Part shown: one piece after another, positions 31,777 to 42,214 of the stretch
How positions within the stretch are numbered: position 1 is the first letter of the stretch
How the letters are laid out: each line of letters starts with the position of its first letter
Origin: Lysinibacillus capsici
GTDB taxonomy: Bacteria; Bacillota; Bacilli; Bacillales_A; Planococcaceae
Assembly (NCBI RefSeq): GCF_003367505.1
Contig: NZ_PXXX01000013.1
Coordinates: 1 to 64,000 of the forward strand
Direction of reading: 5' to 3'
DNA length: 64,000 nt
Made by a program: the position numbers and the translations under genes
Notes under the pieces: generated by a model
Databases searched by the model: none
Told to the model about the DNA's origin: nothing
What the model saw: the letters and a program-made list of their open reading frames with translations, nothing else

Positions 31777-32587
31777 CTTCTGTCACTTCCTGGTTAACCA
31801 TTTCACCATCTGCATTTACTTCCATGTCAATACTAATCTTGTTGTATTCCTCGTTAAAAGGACGATAGTATGAACCGACCTCTAAATCAATCACACCTTT
31901 TTCTAAGTTAGCAATTTGTGCGACGATAGAGGGGTAGTAATTTAACTTTTCCGCTAGTGTCTGAATAACAGCACGTACTTCGTAGCCATCATTCATATAA
32001 AGCTTGACTGCATTTGGATTAGCTTCATTACTATTCGTGTTAACCTGTGAAATTAAAGCTAATACTTCGGGCTTTAATTGTGCTAGCTGTTCAACAAGCT
32101 TATTAATTGTCTTTTCACCAGTTATCCCGATAAAAACAGGTGCATCAATGGGTGTATCATTTCCCGTTTGTTCAAAGCGCTTGCCGTTTTCTAGCAAAGG
32201 ATAATAAGTCCCATCCCCAGCTAAGTACGCAACTTTTTTCCATTCTTTAATATCAATTGTTACGCCCTGTAACCAGTTACGGTTAACCTGTACTTCTTTT
32301 ACCCATTTATCCTTTAATAAAATCTGTTCAATATCTTCCACTTTGAAACTCCACATTGATTTTCCTGGCGCAAGAGTACTTGCCTCCAAATAATATTGGT
32401 CATTCGCTAGCTTCGCACCATTGACAGTGATTTTATTGATGTTACTGTATGGAGATTGAAAATAAAGGAGTACTGCTAACACAATAAAGAAAAGTAATAT
32501 TAGCACTATAAATTTCCGGTTTGTACGCTTTTTTCGTCGCTTTTTTAGCGTAGGTATGCGTTCTTCTATATCAATTACTTTCTCCAT
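31754..32587 (-). CDS. divIB: cell division protein DivIB (FtsQ)
   Basis: Bitopic divisome protein that works with DivIC and FtsL. A short basic cytoplasmic tail (KKRRKKRTNRKF) precedes the membrane segment FIVLILLFFIVLAVLLYF at residues about 25-43. The POTRA domain follows (SNINKITVNGAKLANDQYY onward, near residue 50), then the FtsQ-type beta domain and a short acidic C-terminal tail (EVTEDEQQEDE). Length 277 is close to B. subtilis (263). In B. subtilis murB and murG lie just ahead of it; here spoVE does. Confidence 0.94.
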   Translation of the reverse strand: MEKVIDIEERIPTLKKRRKKRTNRKFIVLILLFFIVLAVLLYFQSPYSNINKITVNGAKLANDQYYLEASTLAPGKSMWSFKVEDIEQILLKDKWVKEVQVNRNWLQGVTIDIKEWKKVAYLAGDGTYYPLLENGKRFEQTGNDTPIDAPVFIGITGEKTINKLVEQLAQLKPEVLALISQVNTNSNEANPNAVKLYMNDGYEVRAVIQTLAEKLNYYPSIVAQIANLEKGVIDLEVGSYYRPFNEEYNKISIDMEVNADGEMVNQEVTEDEQQEDE

Positions 32588-32608
32588 AAAAGTACTCCTC
32601 CTTTATAT

Positions 32609-33688
32609 TTATTTCGCTAATTGATAAATAATACCTATTATTAACCACATTGTTACTAAAGATGTTCCACCATAGCTAATAAAAGGTAATGTGACACCCG
32701 TTACTGGCACTAAACCTATTACTACGGCTATATTTAGAAAAGCCTGCACCATAAGCATTGTGACTAGCCCGATAATCGCATAATAGGACGTTCGGTTTTT
32801 AGCCTGTACAGCAAATCTATAGCCTGCATAGATCGTTAGTACAAAAAGCAGTAAAATAACGAGGCCACCAATCAATCCGACTTCTTCTAAAATAATGGCG
32901 TAAATAAAATCATTTTGAGGCTCTGGTAAATACAGAAACTTTTGTCGGCTTTGTCCAAAGCCATGCCCAAAAATCCCTGCTGGACCGATAGCCATTAAAG
33001 ATTGCACCGCTTGGAACCCACTAACCAAGGGATCAGCCCATGGATCAAGAAATGCTTCTATACGCTTTAGACGATATGGCGCTGTCGCTATGAGACCTAC
33101 TAATCCAGCGACACCAGCTAGCATAATCATGGCGTATAATTTTAGAGGATAGCCAGCGACAAAAAACAATAAAAACACAGATACAACGAGAATAAATACT
33201 GAGCCAAAATCCGGCTGCAACATGATAAGAACAACAGGAAGTAACAGGATAAAACCATGTCGCCAGTTAACAACAGGAGTGCCCGTTTTATGTTGGGCTA
33301 ATATATGGCTCAAGTACACAATGACGGTAATTTTCGTTAGCTCTGCCGGCTGTATTGTTAATGGACCCACACCAATCCAGCTTTGCGAACCATTTCGCAC
33401 CAATCCTATACCAGGAATCAGGACGAGAACGAGTAAAATTAACGAAAATATATAGGCCATTTTCCAAAAGGACTGCTCTCTCAAAATATTTAATCGAATC
33501 GTGATTAAAAATACGACAATGGCTACCACAAAGTATACGCTTTGCTTCATATAAAACGGCATTTTTCCACTATAATGAACGGCACTCCAATAGGTACCTG
33601 CAGAATAGACGAAAATAATGCCGATTATTGATAGCATCAAAGTTGTGACGAGCAATAAGTAGCTTTCTTTACCTCTCAGTAATGCCAT
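32609..33688 (-). CDS. spoVE: SpoVE/FtsW-type SEDS lipid II polymerase
   Basis: A 359-residue, ten-segment SEDS-family glycosyltransferase, which polymerises lipid II together with a class B PBP. Family landmarks are YKGKMPFYMKQ-type loop HYSGKMPFYMKQ, RNGSQSWIGVGPLTIQPAELTK (with the key W and the QPAE turn) and FISYGGTSLV near the C-terminus. By position and length this corresponds to SpoVE, which with SpoVD makes cortex wall in B. subtilis; an FtsW-like vegetative role cannot be excluded, because a separate FtsW gene is not in this window. Confidence 0.9.
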   Translation of the reverse strand: MALLRGKESYLLLVTTLMLSIIGIIFVYSAGTYWSAVHYSGKMPFYMKQSVYFVVAIVVFLITIRLNILREQSFWKMAYIFSLILLVLVLIPGIGLVRNGSQSWIGVGPLTIQPAELTKITVIVYLSHILAQHKTGTPVVNWRHGFILLLPVVLIMLQPDFGSVFILVVSVFLLFFVAGYPLKLYAMIMLAGVAGLVGLIATAPYRLKRIEAFLDPWADPLVSGFQAVQSLMAIGPAGIFGHGFGQSRQKFLYLPEPQNDFIYAIILEEVGLIGGLVILLLFVLTIYAGYRFAVQAKNRTSYYAIIGLVTMLMVQAFLNIAVVIGLVPVTGVTLPFISYGGTSLVTMWLIIGIIYQLAK

Positions 33689-33728
33689 CCTTCCAAGTCA
33701 AGTATATTCTAAAATAGTTACAGGCTCA

Positions 33729-35078
33729 TTACAGCTTCATTACAGCATCAATAAAAACATCTCCACGTATTTCAAAGCTGTCATATTGATCCCAACTTGC
33801 ACATGCTGGAGATAGTAAAATAACATCTCCTTCTGCAGACATCGGTGCTGCATATTGAACAGCGTCTTCTACATTTTGAGCAATGACGGTATGTTGGACA
33901 CCACACGATTTTGCAAATTCTACAAATCGTAAGCCAGTTTCTCCAAACGCAACAACACCCTTTACATGACTCATACAAGGGCGAAGCTCTTCGAAAGAAT
34001 GTCCACGATCTAAGCCACCTGCGAGTAAAATGACAGGAGCTTGGAAAGCATCTAAAGCACTCTTTGTCGCTAAGCAATTGGTTGCCTTAGAGTCGTTGTA
34101 AATCTTACGACCGTTCCATTCACGTACGAATTGTGTACGGTGTCTAACTCCACCAAATGTCGCTAAAACCTCTTCCATCTTCTCTTTGTCACAGCCAACT
34201 AAAATACAGGCTGCCACGGCTGCTAGGATATTTTCTAAATTATGCTTACCAGGCAAGGCAATGTTCGCGCGATCCATGTATGGTTCACCTTGCCAATAAA
34301 TTGTTGTATCATCTGCACTAATTCCATTTGCAGTACGCCCCTTCGAACTGAATGGAATCTTCTGTGCATGAGATTGTGCTGCATATCCAACCACTATCGG
34401 TTGGTCGGCATTATAAATAAAATAATCACTGTCATCTTGATTACGAGTTACGCCAAACTTCGCTTCAGCATAGTTATTAAATGTTCCATGATAGTCTAGA
34501 TGCGCATCATAAAGATTCGTCAAAATAGCAATTTTAGGCTTAAACGTTTTAATCCCCATCAATTGGAAAGAAGACAATTCTGTTACAATGATGTCATCTT
34601 GATTAGCTTCTTTTGCGACGCCACAAGCAACTGTCCCAATATTTCCAGCAATTAAAGGATTTTTACTTCCGTTACTTAACATGTCGAATATTAAAGTTGT
34701 CGTCGTTGTTTTGCCATTTGAGCCTGTTATACCAATAAATGGTGCATCACTAATTAAAAAAGCTAGCTCAATCTCTGTCCAGACTGGAATCTCTCGACTA
34801 AGGGCATCAGCCACAATTCGATTGCTATAAGGTATACCTGGATTTTTTACCACTAACTCAAAGCCTTCATCAAGTAAATCTTCAGGATGGCGACCACAGA
34901 TAACTGTAATCCCCTTCTGTAAGAGCCCTTGTGCATCTGGACTTTCATCAAATGGTTTTGAATCATTTACTGTTACAAATGCACCAAGCTCATGTAAAAT
35001 TTCAGCAGCGGCCACACCACTTTTTGCTAGACCTAACACAAGTACTTTTTTATGTTGTAAATCTGTATAGTTTTTCAT
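33729..35078 (-). CDS. murD: UDP-N-acetylmuramoyl-alanine--D-glutamate ligase
   Basis: Cytosolic ATP-dependent ligase adding D-Glu to UDP-MurNAc-L-Ala. It has the N-terminal Rossmann region VLVLGLAKSGVAAAE, the ATP loop GITGSNGKTTTTTL near residue 114, NLYDAHLDYHGTFNNYAEAK near residue 190 and KATNCLATKSALDAF near residue 320, with late HSFEELRP. The 449-residue length matches. ATG 35078 overlaps the mraY stop codon (TAATG). In B. subtilis it is followed by spoVE, as here. Confidence 0.96.
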   Translation of the reverse strand: MKNYTDLQHKKVLVLGLAKSGVAAAEILHELGAFVTVNDSKPFDESPDAQGLLQKGITVICGRHPEDLLDEGFELVVKNPGIPYSNRIVADALSREIPVWTEIELAFLISDAPFIGITGSNGKTTTTTLIFDMLSNGSKNPLIAGNIGTVACGVAKEANQDDIIVTELSSFQLMGIKTFKPKIAILTNLYDAHLDYHGTFNNYAEAKFGVTRNQDDSDYFIYNADQPIVVGYAAQSHAQKIPFSSKGRTANGISADDTTIYWQGEPYMDRANIALPGKHNLENILAAVAACILVGCDKEKMEEVLATFGGVRHRTQFVREWNGRKIYNDSKATNCLATKSALDAFQAPVILLAGGLDRGHSFEELRPCMSHVKGVVAFGETGLRFVEFAKSCGVQHTVIAQNVEDAVQYAAPMSAEGDVILLSPACASWDQYDSFEIRGDVFIDAVMKL

Positions 35079-36049
35079 TAGAACGCCTCCGATAAGACTG
35101 CAATTAATGCTACTGCTAAGGCAGTTGACCAGAAGACAAGCACTACTTTCCATTCTGACCAACCCGATAATTCAAAATGATGATGAATAGGGCTCATTTT
35201 AAAAATACGCTTTTTTCGAAGCTTAAAGCTACCTACCTGCAAAATAACGGAAAGTGTTTCGATCACAAACACTAAGCCAACTAGTAAAAGCAAGAATTCT
35301 TCTTTTACTAAGACAGATACCATAGCTAATGCTCCACCTAATGCTAATGACCCCGTATCCCCCATAAATACCTTTGCAGGATTTGCATTAAATAATAAAA
35401 AGCCTAATAAAGCACCTGTTACAGCAAACGAAAATAGTGCAATATCTGCCTGACTTTGGAATAGCGCAATAACACCAAATGCTGCAAAGGCAATGGAGGC
35501 AGTACCCGCCACTAGCCCGTCTAGTCCATCTGTCAAATTCACTGCATTGGAGAAGCCTACTAACCAAAAAATTAAAAAGGCTACATAGAATACATCTAGA
35601 TCAATGGTCCACTCCGTAAATGGAATAGCTAACGTTGTATCAAACGATCCTACATGTAGAAGGAAATACGCAAGAATAGCAATAACAATTTGACCAATCA
35701 ATTTTTGAAGAGAGGTTAAACCTAAATTTCTTTTAAATACAACCTTTAAACCATCATCTAATAAACCTATTAAGCCGAATCCTGCTAATACTAACAAAAG
35801 TACTACGGTCTGTGTCGTTAATAAATCTAAAAAGCTACCTACACCAACAGTTGTTACGAGGATGGATATTAAGAAAATGATTCCCCCCATTGTTGGTGTA
35901 CCAGCTTTTTTCATATGTGATTTTGGTCCCTCTTCTCGAATACTTTGCCCAAACTTTAGACGACGAAGAAGTGGAATACTAATTGGTGCCAGGATAACTG
36001 TTACTATAAAAGCAAGAGCTAAAATGGTAAGTGTTGTTGCGAGTTTCAT
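35078..36049 (-). CDS. mraY: phospho-N-acetylmuramoyl-pentapeptide transferase
   Basis: Integral membrane enzyme that makes lipid I from UDP-MurNAc-pentapeptide and undecaprenyl phosphate. The 323-residue protein has about ten hydrophobic segments. Catalytic motifs are [12 protein letters not shown] near residue 94, [12 protein letters not shown] near residue 170, [17 protein letters not shown] near residue 220, and the HHHFE loop [13 protein letters not shown] near residue 288. The 125 bases upstream (36050-36174), where murE normally lies, hold no gene. Confidence 0.97.
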   Translation of the reverse strand: MKLATTLTILALAFIVTVILAPISIPLLRRLKFGQSIREEGPKSHMKKAGTPTMGGIIFLISILVTTVGVGSFLDLLTTQTVVLLLVLAGFGLIGLLDDGLKVVFKRNLGLTSLQKLIGQIVIAILAYFLLHVGSFDTTLAIPFTEWTIDLDVFYVAFLIFWLVGFSNAVNLTDGLDGLVAGTASIAFAAFGVIALFQSQADIALFSFAVTGALLGFLLFNANPAKVFMGDTGSLALGGALAMVSVLVKEEFLLLLVGLVFVIETLSVILQVGSFKLRKKRIFKMSPIHHHFELSGWSEWKVVLVFWSTALAVALIAVLSEAF

Positions 36050-36174
36050 TGAAAAATCTCCTTTAAATCTTGTTTCACTTTCTTCTTTAAGAAAAAAGCA
36101 TTAACTTTCATTTTATTATTACTACCCTTCATAATAATAGTGGTTCTTTCCCATTTTTTAAAGGTAAAGTTATT

Positions 36175-38091
36175 TTAGTTCTCCAAATATAAATGAATGG
36201 TACCATCTTGTTTGATAACACTATCCACTTCAGGTAATTGATTACCAATTTTAGTCCCTTCTCCATGCCATTCAATACGGAATGGATAAAACTGCTTGGC
36301 AATATCATCCTTTGTTTGACCAATAAAATTCGGTACCTTCACAGTAATTGGGTCACCATAACGATAATCCTTTTCCAGTTGTTCCTTCGATTTTTCAATA
36401 CCTACAAAAGGCGCAACATCCTCAATAATTTGCCCCACTATAGGTGCTGCTACAACACCACCAAACTGGGTTGTCTTTTTCGGATTGTCAACAGCTACAT
36501 AGACAACAATTTGCGGATTGTCTGCTGGTGCAAAGCCAATAAAGGATACGATGTATTCTCCACTTTTATAACGGCCATTTTCAACTTTTTGCGCTGTTCC
36601 AGTTTTACCACCAATTCGCAGTCCATCACGAAAGGCTTGTCGACCTGAACCATTCGCTACTACTGATTCCAAAGCACCTCGAACCTTAGCAGAGGTTTCT
36701 TCACGAATTACCTGATTTTTAACAACTGGTTGCGTTTCTTGTATGACTTCACCTGTATTTGGATTAAATACCTTTTTCACAACATATGGCGTATAAAGCT
36801 TGCCTCCATTTATGGCAGCAGCTACAGCTTGAACTTGTTGAATAGGTGTCACGGCTACCCCTTGCCCAAATGAAGTGGTGGCCTGCTCAACAGGGCCAAA
36901 GGCATCCTTAGAAAATAAAATACCCGATGCTTCACCAGCTATATTAGACCCTGTCTTTTTTCCAAAACCAAAGTCTTTAATATATTGTAGTAATCGCTCA
37001 TTGCCTAGACGCTGACCTAATTCTATAAAGCCTGGGTTACAGGAGTTCTCAACCACCTCTAAAAAGGTTTCATGCCCATGTCCTTCACGTTTCCAACAGC
37101 GAAGCTTTGCTCCCGCCACCATCGTATAACCTGGATCATAAAAGGTTTCATGCTCCAAATCCACTAAGTTTTCTTCCAACGCAGCACTAAGGGTAATAAT
37201 TTTAAAAGTAGAACCGGGCTCATACGTCATCCATACAGGTAAATTTCGATTGTAGATGGCTGGCTCTACTAATTGATATTCCGCTGGGTGGAAAGTAGGA
37301 TAAGAGGCTAATGCCAAAATTTCGCCAGTGTTTGGATTCATCGCAATCGCTAGTGCTTGGTCAGCTTCATAGCGCTTCATTGCTTGCGATATTTCGCGCT
37401 CTACGACTTGCTGTACATCAACGTCAATTGTTAGCTCGATCGTAGCACCATCTTCTCCTGCTTTCCAAGCACTTGAAACATTAGGTAAATTATTACCTTT
37501 TGCATCTGTAAAGAGACGGATAGCAGAAGAATTAGCCTGCAGAAATTTATCATATTCATATTCAATCCCAGCTAATCCTTGGGCATCATACCCCGTAAAA
37601 CCTAAAAATCGAGATAATAGCGTGCCATAAGGATAATCCCTAGAATAATCAACACCACTATACAATCCTTCAATTTGCATGCCTTGTAATTCTACTGCTT
37701 TTTCATAAGGTATATTTTTGCCTTCAGGTGCTAGTTTCACTAAGTACGCTTTTTTTTGCATTTTCTCTAATAGCTTCGCTTTATCCACTTCTAGAACCTG
37801 GGCAATTTTTTCAGCAGCTCCTTCAATATCATCACTTTGTGAAGGCATGAAATATAAAGTAGGCGCTAGCTTATTAGTTACAATACTCTCTCCATCTCGA
37901 TCTGTTATATGCCCTCGTTCATTCGCAAATGGAATTTCCCTGTCCCAGTTCTCCTCTGCCTTAGTAGTCAATTCTTTTTGATCTAACACTTGCAAAAAGA
38001 ACAACCTAACAACAATTGCCACTGCTACACACATAAATAACACATATAAAATACGTAAACGCTTTTTAGAATGGATAGAAATCCACTTCAT
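36175..38091 (-). CDS. spoVD: SpoVD, sporulation-specific class B penicillin-binding protein
   Basis: Membrane-anchored transpeptidase needed for cortex synthesis. An N-terminal membrane segment (LRILYVLFMCVAVAIVVRLFF, split by its Val/Ala core) is followed by a dimerisation domain and the transpeptidase: active-site STFK in EPGSTFKIITL near residue 296, SCN near residue 350 and KTG in GGKTGTAQ near residue 497. One PASTA domain ends the protein (VPNFIGQTKDD onward). The 638 residues compare with 646 in B. subtilis. Position after pbpB is canonical. Confidence 0.95.
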   Translation of the reverse strand: MKWISIHSKKRLRILYVLFMCVAVAIVVRLFFLQVLDQKELTTKAEENWDREIPFANERGHITDRDGESIVTNKLAPTLYFMPSQSDDIEGAAEKIAQVLEVDKAKLLEKMQKKAYLVKLAPEGKNIPYEKAVELQGMQIEGLYSGVDYSRDYPYGTLLSRFLGFTGYDAQGLAGIEYEYDKFLQANSSAIRLFTDAKGNNLPNVSSAWKAGEDGATIELTIDVDVQQVVEREISQAMKRYEADQALAIAMNPNTGEILALASYPTFHPAEYQLVEPAIYNRNLPVWMTYEPGSTFKIITLSAALEENLVDLEHETFYDPGYTMVAGAKLRCWKREGHGHETFLEVVENSCNPGFIELGQRLGNERLLQYIKDFGFGKKTGSNIAGEASGILFSKDAFGPVEQATTSFGQGVAVTPIQQVQAVAAAINGGKLYTPYVVKKVFNPNTGEVIQETQPVVKNQVIREETSAKVRGALESVVANGSGRQAFRDGLRIGGKTGTAQKVENGRYKSGEYIVSFIGFAPADNPQIVVYVAVDNPKKTTQFGGVVAAPIVGQIIEDVAPFVGIEKSKEQLEKDYRYGDPITVKVPNFIGQTKDDIAKQFYPFRIEWHGEGTKIGNQLPEVDSVIKQDGTIHLYLEN

Positions 38092-38148
38092 TCGACATCA
38101 CACCTTGTTTTTTACAACGTATGAAATAAAGTGGACTTCTATTCAGTA

Positions 38149-40371
38149 TTATTCATCCTCTACTTCTTCAACTTCACCCTCAGAGGCAGCTTCAACGTCT
38201 TGTACAAAGCTTTCAGCAGGTGTTTTGAGCTTAACAACAATCGGGGAACTATCAGTGATGACGGTTCCAGCTGAAACGCTTTGACTTGCTACAAAACCTT
38301 CGCCGAATATTTCCATCTCTAGTCCAGTCATAGATTTGAAGACTAGTAAATTACGTAATGACCAATTCGTAAAGTCAGGCAATGTTACCTCGCCATCTGT
38401 CTTTAAAAATACAAAACTACCTTTTACCAGCTTTTGAGTGTTCGTTGGATATTGTTCAATAATTTTACCACCACTACCAACAACAATTGGTTGTAAACCA
38501 TCATTGGCTAATTCTACTTCAACCGCTTCAGCACTTTGACCTGTAAAGTCCTGAATACTGACTTTATTGACATGTTGAACATCGTCTGGGTTGATATTAA
38601 GGTGCTTTAAGCTATTTAACATAACTGGATTAAAGACTTTTGATACTGGTACAGATCCAAGCTCATTGTTCAGCTTAGGTTTTTTCACTGAGACATATAC
38701 AATTAGCTGTGGATCATCTACAGGAGCCAAACCTAAAAATGAATAAAGGTATTGGTTTGAAAGATATCCACCACTAGCTTTCGGAATTTGGGCAGTACCC
38801 GTTTTCCCTGCAACCTCATAATCCTCCAATATAAAATCCTTAGCTGTACCATATTCTGATGTTAACGTTGAAGCTAGGATTTCTCGTACTTGTTTCGCTG
38901 TATCAGCTTTAATCGGCTGTCCTTTTTCAACAGGCTCATGATTTTGAATAATTTTCCCAGTAGAAGAATCAACAATACGGTCGATAACATACGGTTGCAT
39001 CATCTTGCCATCATTCGCAATAGCAGTCATCGCTTGGATTAACTGAATAGGTGTTACTGTAGAACCTTGGCCGTAAGTTGTTGTTACTCTTTGAATAGGG
39101 TACTTCGATAAAATAGTACCTGTTGCTTCATTCGGTAAATCAATACCCGTTTTGTGCCCAAAACCAAAGCGGTCTAGATAATCAATAAATACATCATCGC
39201 CAATCTTTGTTAATAAATGGGCCATAGCAGTATTGGCAGAGCGTTGGAACCCTTGTAAATAAGTGATATAACCCCAACCATATCTATTGTGATCTCGAAT
39301 CGTACGGTCAAACACTGTATATGATCCTGATTTAAATGAGTCATTCGGTGTCCATTTTCCCGTATCGATAGCTGAAGCAAGCGTGAAAGTTTTCATCGTT
39401 GAGCCAGGCTCAATTGTCTCCTCAATCACCTCATTCAGCCACTTCATATTTTGACTATCACGTGTTTCTGGGTTAAATGTAGGACGCTGTGACATTGCTA
39501 AAATCTTTCCAGTCTTCGGATCTGCTACTACCGCGGTCATGGACTCAGGATTATATTCCTGTTCAACCTTTGTCATTGCTTCCTCTAAGAAGCTTTGGAT
39601 TGTTTTATCAAGTGTTAAATAAATGTCGTCCCCATTTTTTGCAGGTGTAATCATTTTCTCACTGTTTGGAAGCAAATAGCGGAAAGCATCTGTCTCATAT
39701 TCCACCTTGCCATTAACGCCTGTTAATTCTTTATCATACGTATATTCTAGACCCATTTCTCCCTTGGTTGTAACCGTGCCATCTTCATTATCTTTTTTGA
39801 GAGCATAGCCAATTAAATGCGAGGCAAATACACCATTTGGATAATACCGTTTTAAGTCACTCACAAAGAGAATTCCTGGTAATTTTTCTTCCTTTATTTT
39901 ACTCATGACCTCGTGACTAATGCCACGGCCTGCGCTACCAAACTCAACTTGATATAAAGGTTCACCATCACTTCTATATCGATTGTTCAATTTTTTAACA
40001 ATCTCGTCTTCCTTTTCCTTCATCGCTGGAATATATTTCGCTAGTACTTTTGCCGTTTTCTCCGAATCCACTACATGACGAGGATTCTTTGGATCTGTTG
40101 TAGCCTTTTCGCTTACAATGGCAATCATGCGATAACTCAATGTATCCTCTGCAATTACTTGTCCATTTTGATCATAAATCTTCCCACGATTAGCTGTAAT
40201 TACACTTTCCTTACCATACTTAGCTGCTGCTCTCGCTGCAAGCTCTTGTCCTTCCACTTCACCTGTAGCCTGTAATGTCACCATTCTTGTGAATAATAGA
40301 AAAAAGAGCCCTCCATAAAAAATTAATAATAGAAAGGCTCCCCATTGGAATCGAAATCTCTTTTTTTTCAT
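38149..40371 (-). CDS. pbpB: penicillin-binding protein 2B, divisome transpeptidase
   Basis: Essential septal class B PBP. N-terminal membrane segment FLLLIFYGGLFFLLFTRMVT is at residues about 12-32. The transpeptidase motifs are STMK in EPGSTMKTFTL near residue 324, SAN in QRSANTAMAHLL near residue 381, and KTG in AGKTGTAQIP near residue 533. Two C-terminal PASTA domains span residues about 600-720, followed by an acidic tail. Length 740 compares with 716 in B. subtilis. It overlaps ftsL by four bases, fitting their FtsL-PBP2B complex. Confidence 0.95.
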   Translation of the reverse strand: MKKKRFRFQWGAFLLLIFYGGLFFLLFTRMVTLQATGEVEGQELAARAAAKYGKESVITANRGKIYDQNGQVIAEDTLSYRMIAIVSEKATTDPKNPRHVVDSEKTAKVLAKYIPAMKEKEDEIVKKLNNRYRSDGEPLYQVEFGSAGRGISHEVMSKIKEEKLPGILFVSDLKRYYPNGVFASHLIGYALKKDNEDGTVTTKGEMGLEYTYDKELTGVNGKVEYETDAFRYLLPNSEKMITPAKNGDDIYLTLDKTIQSFLEEAMTKVEQEYNPESMTAVVADPKTGKILAMSQRPTFNPETRDSQNMKWLNEVIEETIEPGSTMKTFTLASAIDTGKWTPNDSFKSGSYTVFDRTIRDHNRYGWGYITYLQGFQRSANTAMAHLLTKIGDDVFIDYLDRFGFGHKTGIDLPNEATGTILSKYPIQRVTTTYGQGSTVTPIQLIQAMTAIANDGKMMQPYVIDRIVDSSTGKIIQNHEPVEKGQPIKADTAKQVREILASTLTSEYGTAKDFILEDYEVAGKTGTAQIPKASGGYLSNQYLYSFLGLAPVDDPQLIVYVSVKKPKLNNELGSVPVSKVFNPVMLNSLKHLNINPDDVQHVNKVSIQDFTGQSAEAVEVELANDGLQPIVVGSGGKIIEQYPTNTQKLVKGSFVFLKTDGEVTLPDFTNWSLRNLLVFKSMTGLEMEIFGEGFVASQSVSAGTVITDSSPIVVKLKTPAESFVQDVEAASEGEVEEVEDE

Positions 40372-40739
40372 TCTCCCGGCACTACCTTTACATTTTTCTC
40401 ATTTTGAGTTAAACCGAGTTCTTTGGCTTTTTTCCATATGTTTTCGTATGTAGAAAGTTCACTTACACGAACCGTTAAGTCAACATTCTGTTTCGCAATC
40501 TCTTCTGCTTCTGATTCGATTTTTTGAATGTCTATACTTGTTGTTTGAATCGCTGCTTGTTTATTTAATACAAGAATTCCTAGTACAGCAATAATGCCAA
40601 TTAAAACAATTAGCATTGTCTTTTCAAACTTCTGGTTCGTTTTTTTACGACGTATGATAGTGGGTTGTGGACTAGGTGGTGTTATCGGTTGTTGCACTTG
40701 TTGATGTTGGTGCTGTTGCCTTACACGAACTGCTGCCAT
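40368..40739 (-). CDS. ftsL: cell division protein FtsL
   Basis: Small bitopic divisome protein forming a complex with DivIC and DivIB. It has a Gln/His/Pro-rich N-terminus (VRQQHQHQQVQQPITPPSP), one membrane segment (MLIVLIGIIAVLGILVL, residues about 43-60) and a leucine-zipper-like coiled coil to the end. Length 123 is typical. It starts one base after the rsmH stop, the canonical arrangement. It is recognised by topology and position more than by sequence. Confidence 0.92.
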   Translation of the reverse strand: MAAVRVRQQHQHQQVQQPITPPSPQPTIIRRKKTNQKFEKTMLIVLIGIIAVLGILVLNKQAAIQTTSIDIQKIESEAEEIAKQNVDLTVRVSELSTYENIWKKAKELGLTQNEKNVKVVPGE

Positions 40740-41690
40740 TTACTCACGCCCTTTGTCGTTAATTTTCTCCACCACTCTAAGCTTCGCTGAACGCGCACGA
40801 TTATTAACTGCCAATTCTTCATCAGAAGGAATAATAGGCTTTCGTGTAATAAGCTTTAAAGTTGGCTTCATGTCATCAGGAATTACAGGTAAATTTGGCG
40901 GTAATTCCGGTAATGATGACGCTTCCTTAAAGATTGTCTTGCATAGGCGGTCCTCCAATGAATGGAACGTAATGACACTAATGCGCCCCCCTACGTTAAT
41001 CATATCAATCGCATCGACTAATGAATCCTCTGCTGCGCCTAGCTCATCATTAACAGCAATTCTTATTGCTTGGAAAATGCGCTTTGCCGGATGTCCACCT
41101 TTTCGGCGTGCCGCTGCTGGAATACCCTCTTTAATTAATTCTACAAGTTGACCAGTTGTTTCAATCGGTGCTGTTTTTCGAGCCTCTTCAATTTTACGGG
41201 CAACTTGTTTAGAAAACTTTTCTTCTCCATAACGGAAAAATATACGAACAAGATCTTCGTATGCCCATTGATTAACAACATCTGATGCTGTCAGTGTTGC
41301 AGTTTGATCCATACGCATATCAAGTGGTGCATCGTGGTGATAACTAAAGCCTCTCTCAGGTGTATCTAATTGTGGAGAAGATACGCCTAAGTCATATAAA
41401 ATACCATCAACCTGCTTAATGCCATGAGCTAATAGTTCTTCTTTTAAGTAACGGAAATTCGAATGGATAAATGTAACACGCTCTATAAAAGGTGCTAATC
41501 GAATTTTCGCATTTTCAATAGCCGTCATATCTTGATCAAAACAAATTAAGCGGCCTTTATCTGATAATTGTTGTACTAGATATTCACTGTGTCCCGCACC
41601 ACCTAGTGTACAGTCCACATATACACCATCAGGATCTATGTTCAACCCATCAACAGTTTCTTTTAATAACACGGTTGTATGATCGAACAT
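40740..41690 (-). CDS. rsmH: 16S rRNA (cytosine1402-N4)-methyltransferase
   Basis: SAM-dependent methyltransferase acting on the ribosomal decoding centre (MraW). N-terminal [16 protein letters not shown]-binding [15 protein letters not shown] near residue 26, [23 protein letters not shown] near residue 102 (split by its SSPQLD core) and the late [13 protein letters not shown] near residue 245 are all family motifs. The 316-residue length is standard. It lies between mraZ and ftsL as in almost all bacteria with a dcw cluster. Confidence 0.96.
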   Translation of the reverse strand: MFDHTTVLLKETVDGLNIDPDGVYVDCTLGGAGHSEYLVQQLSDKGRLICFDQDMTAIENAKIRLAPFIERVTFIHSNFRYLKEELLAHGIKQVDGILYDLGVSSPQLDTPERGFSYHHDAPLDMRMDQTATLTASDVVNQWAYEDLVRIFFRYGEEKFSKQVARKIEEARKTAPIETTGQLVELIKEGIPAAARRKGGHPAKRIFQAIRIAVNDELGAAEDSLVDAIDMINVGGRISVITFHSLEDRLCKTIFKEASSLPELPPNLPVIPDDMKPTLKLITRKPIIPSDEELAVNNRARSAKLRVVEKINDKGRE

Positions 41691-41752
41691 ACCACTCGCT
41701 CCTCTCAGGCCTTAACCTCATTCAACTATCACGTTGTAATGCCTATTACAAG

Positions 41753-42184
41753 TTAAAAATCAAAGCCAATCATATTTTCTGCAATTTCATTAAAAGATTG
41801 TTCAGACTCACTAAAGTAAGCTTCCCAAGCATCCTTAGCCCAAATCTCGATTCGATTTGAAACACCCAACACCACACATTCTTTTACTAGATGCGCATGC
41901 TGCATAAGGGGAGCTGGGATGTTGATACGCCCCTGCTTGTCTATCTCTACCTCTGTTGCTCCAGAAAAGAAAAACCTCGCAAATGCTCGTGTATCTTTTT
42001 TGGTCATTGGTAAACCTTTTAATTTCTCTTCGAGTTTTCGCCATTCATTCATAGGATAGCCAAATAGACAGTTATCGAGACCTCTTGTGACAACAAACGT
42101 TTCGCCTAAAGCTTCACGAAATTTTGCCGGTACGATTAATCGCCCTTTCGCATCAACGGAGTGTTGATATTCTCCCATGAACAT
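41753..42184 (-). CDS. mraZ: MraZ, transcriptional regulator of the dcw cluster
   Basis: DNA-binding AbrB-like protein with two repeated MraZ domains; it represses or tunes the dcw promoter. The first half has [22 protein letters not shown] and the second [16 protein letters not shown], each carrying the conserved DxKGR/DxQGR turn. I choose ATG 42184, giving 143 residues like B. subtilis, instead of GTG 42193. GTGG repeats just upstream (42215-42238) are its expected operators. Confidence 0.95.
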   Translation of the reverse strand: MFMGEYQHSVDAKGRLIVPAKFREALGETFVVTRGLDNCLFGYPMNEWRKLEEKLKGLPMTKKDTRAFARFFFSGATEVEIDKQGRINIPAPLMQHAHLVKECVVLGVSNRIEIWAKDAWEAYFSESEQSFNEIAENMIGFDF

Positions 42185-42214
42185 ACTACTCACCCCACTT
42201 TATTAAATAATGTA

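Noticed and set aside
36238..36648. 136-residue plus-strand frame over spoVD
   Set aside because: Antisense to the transpeptidase region of spoVD; no ribosome site and an implausible Cys/Ile-rich translation.
40753..41151. 132-residue plus-strand frame over rsmH
   Set aside because: Antisense shadow; the minus-strand gene has all catalytic motifs.
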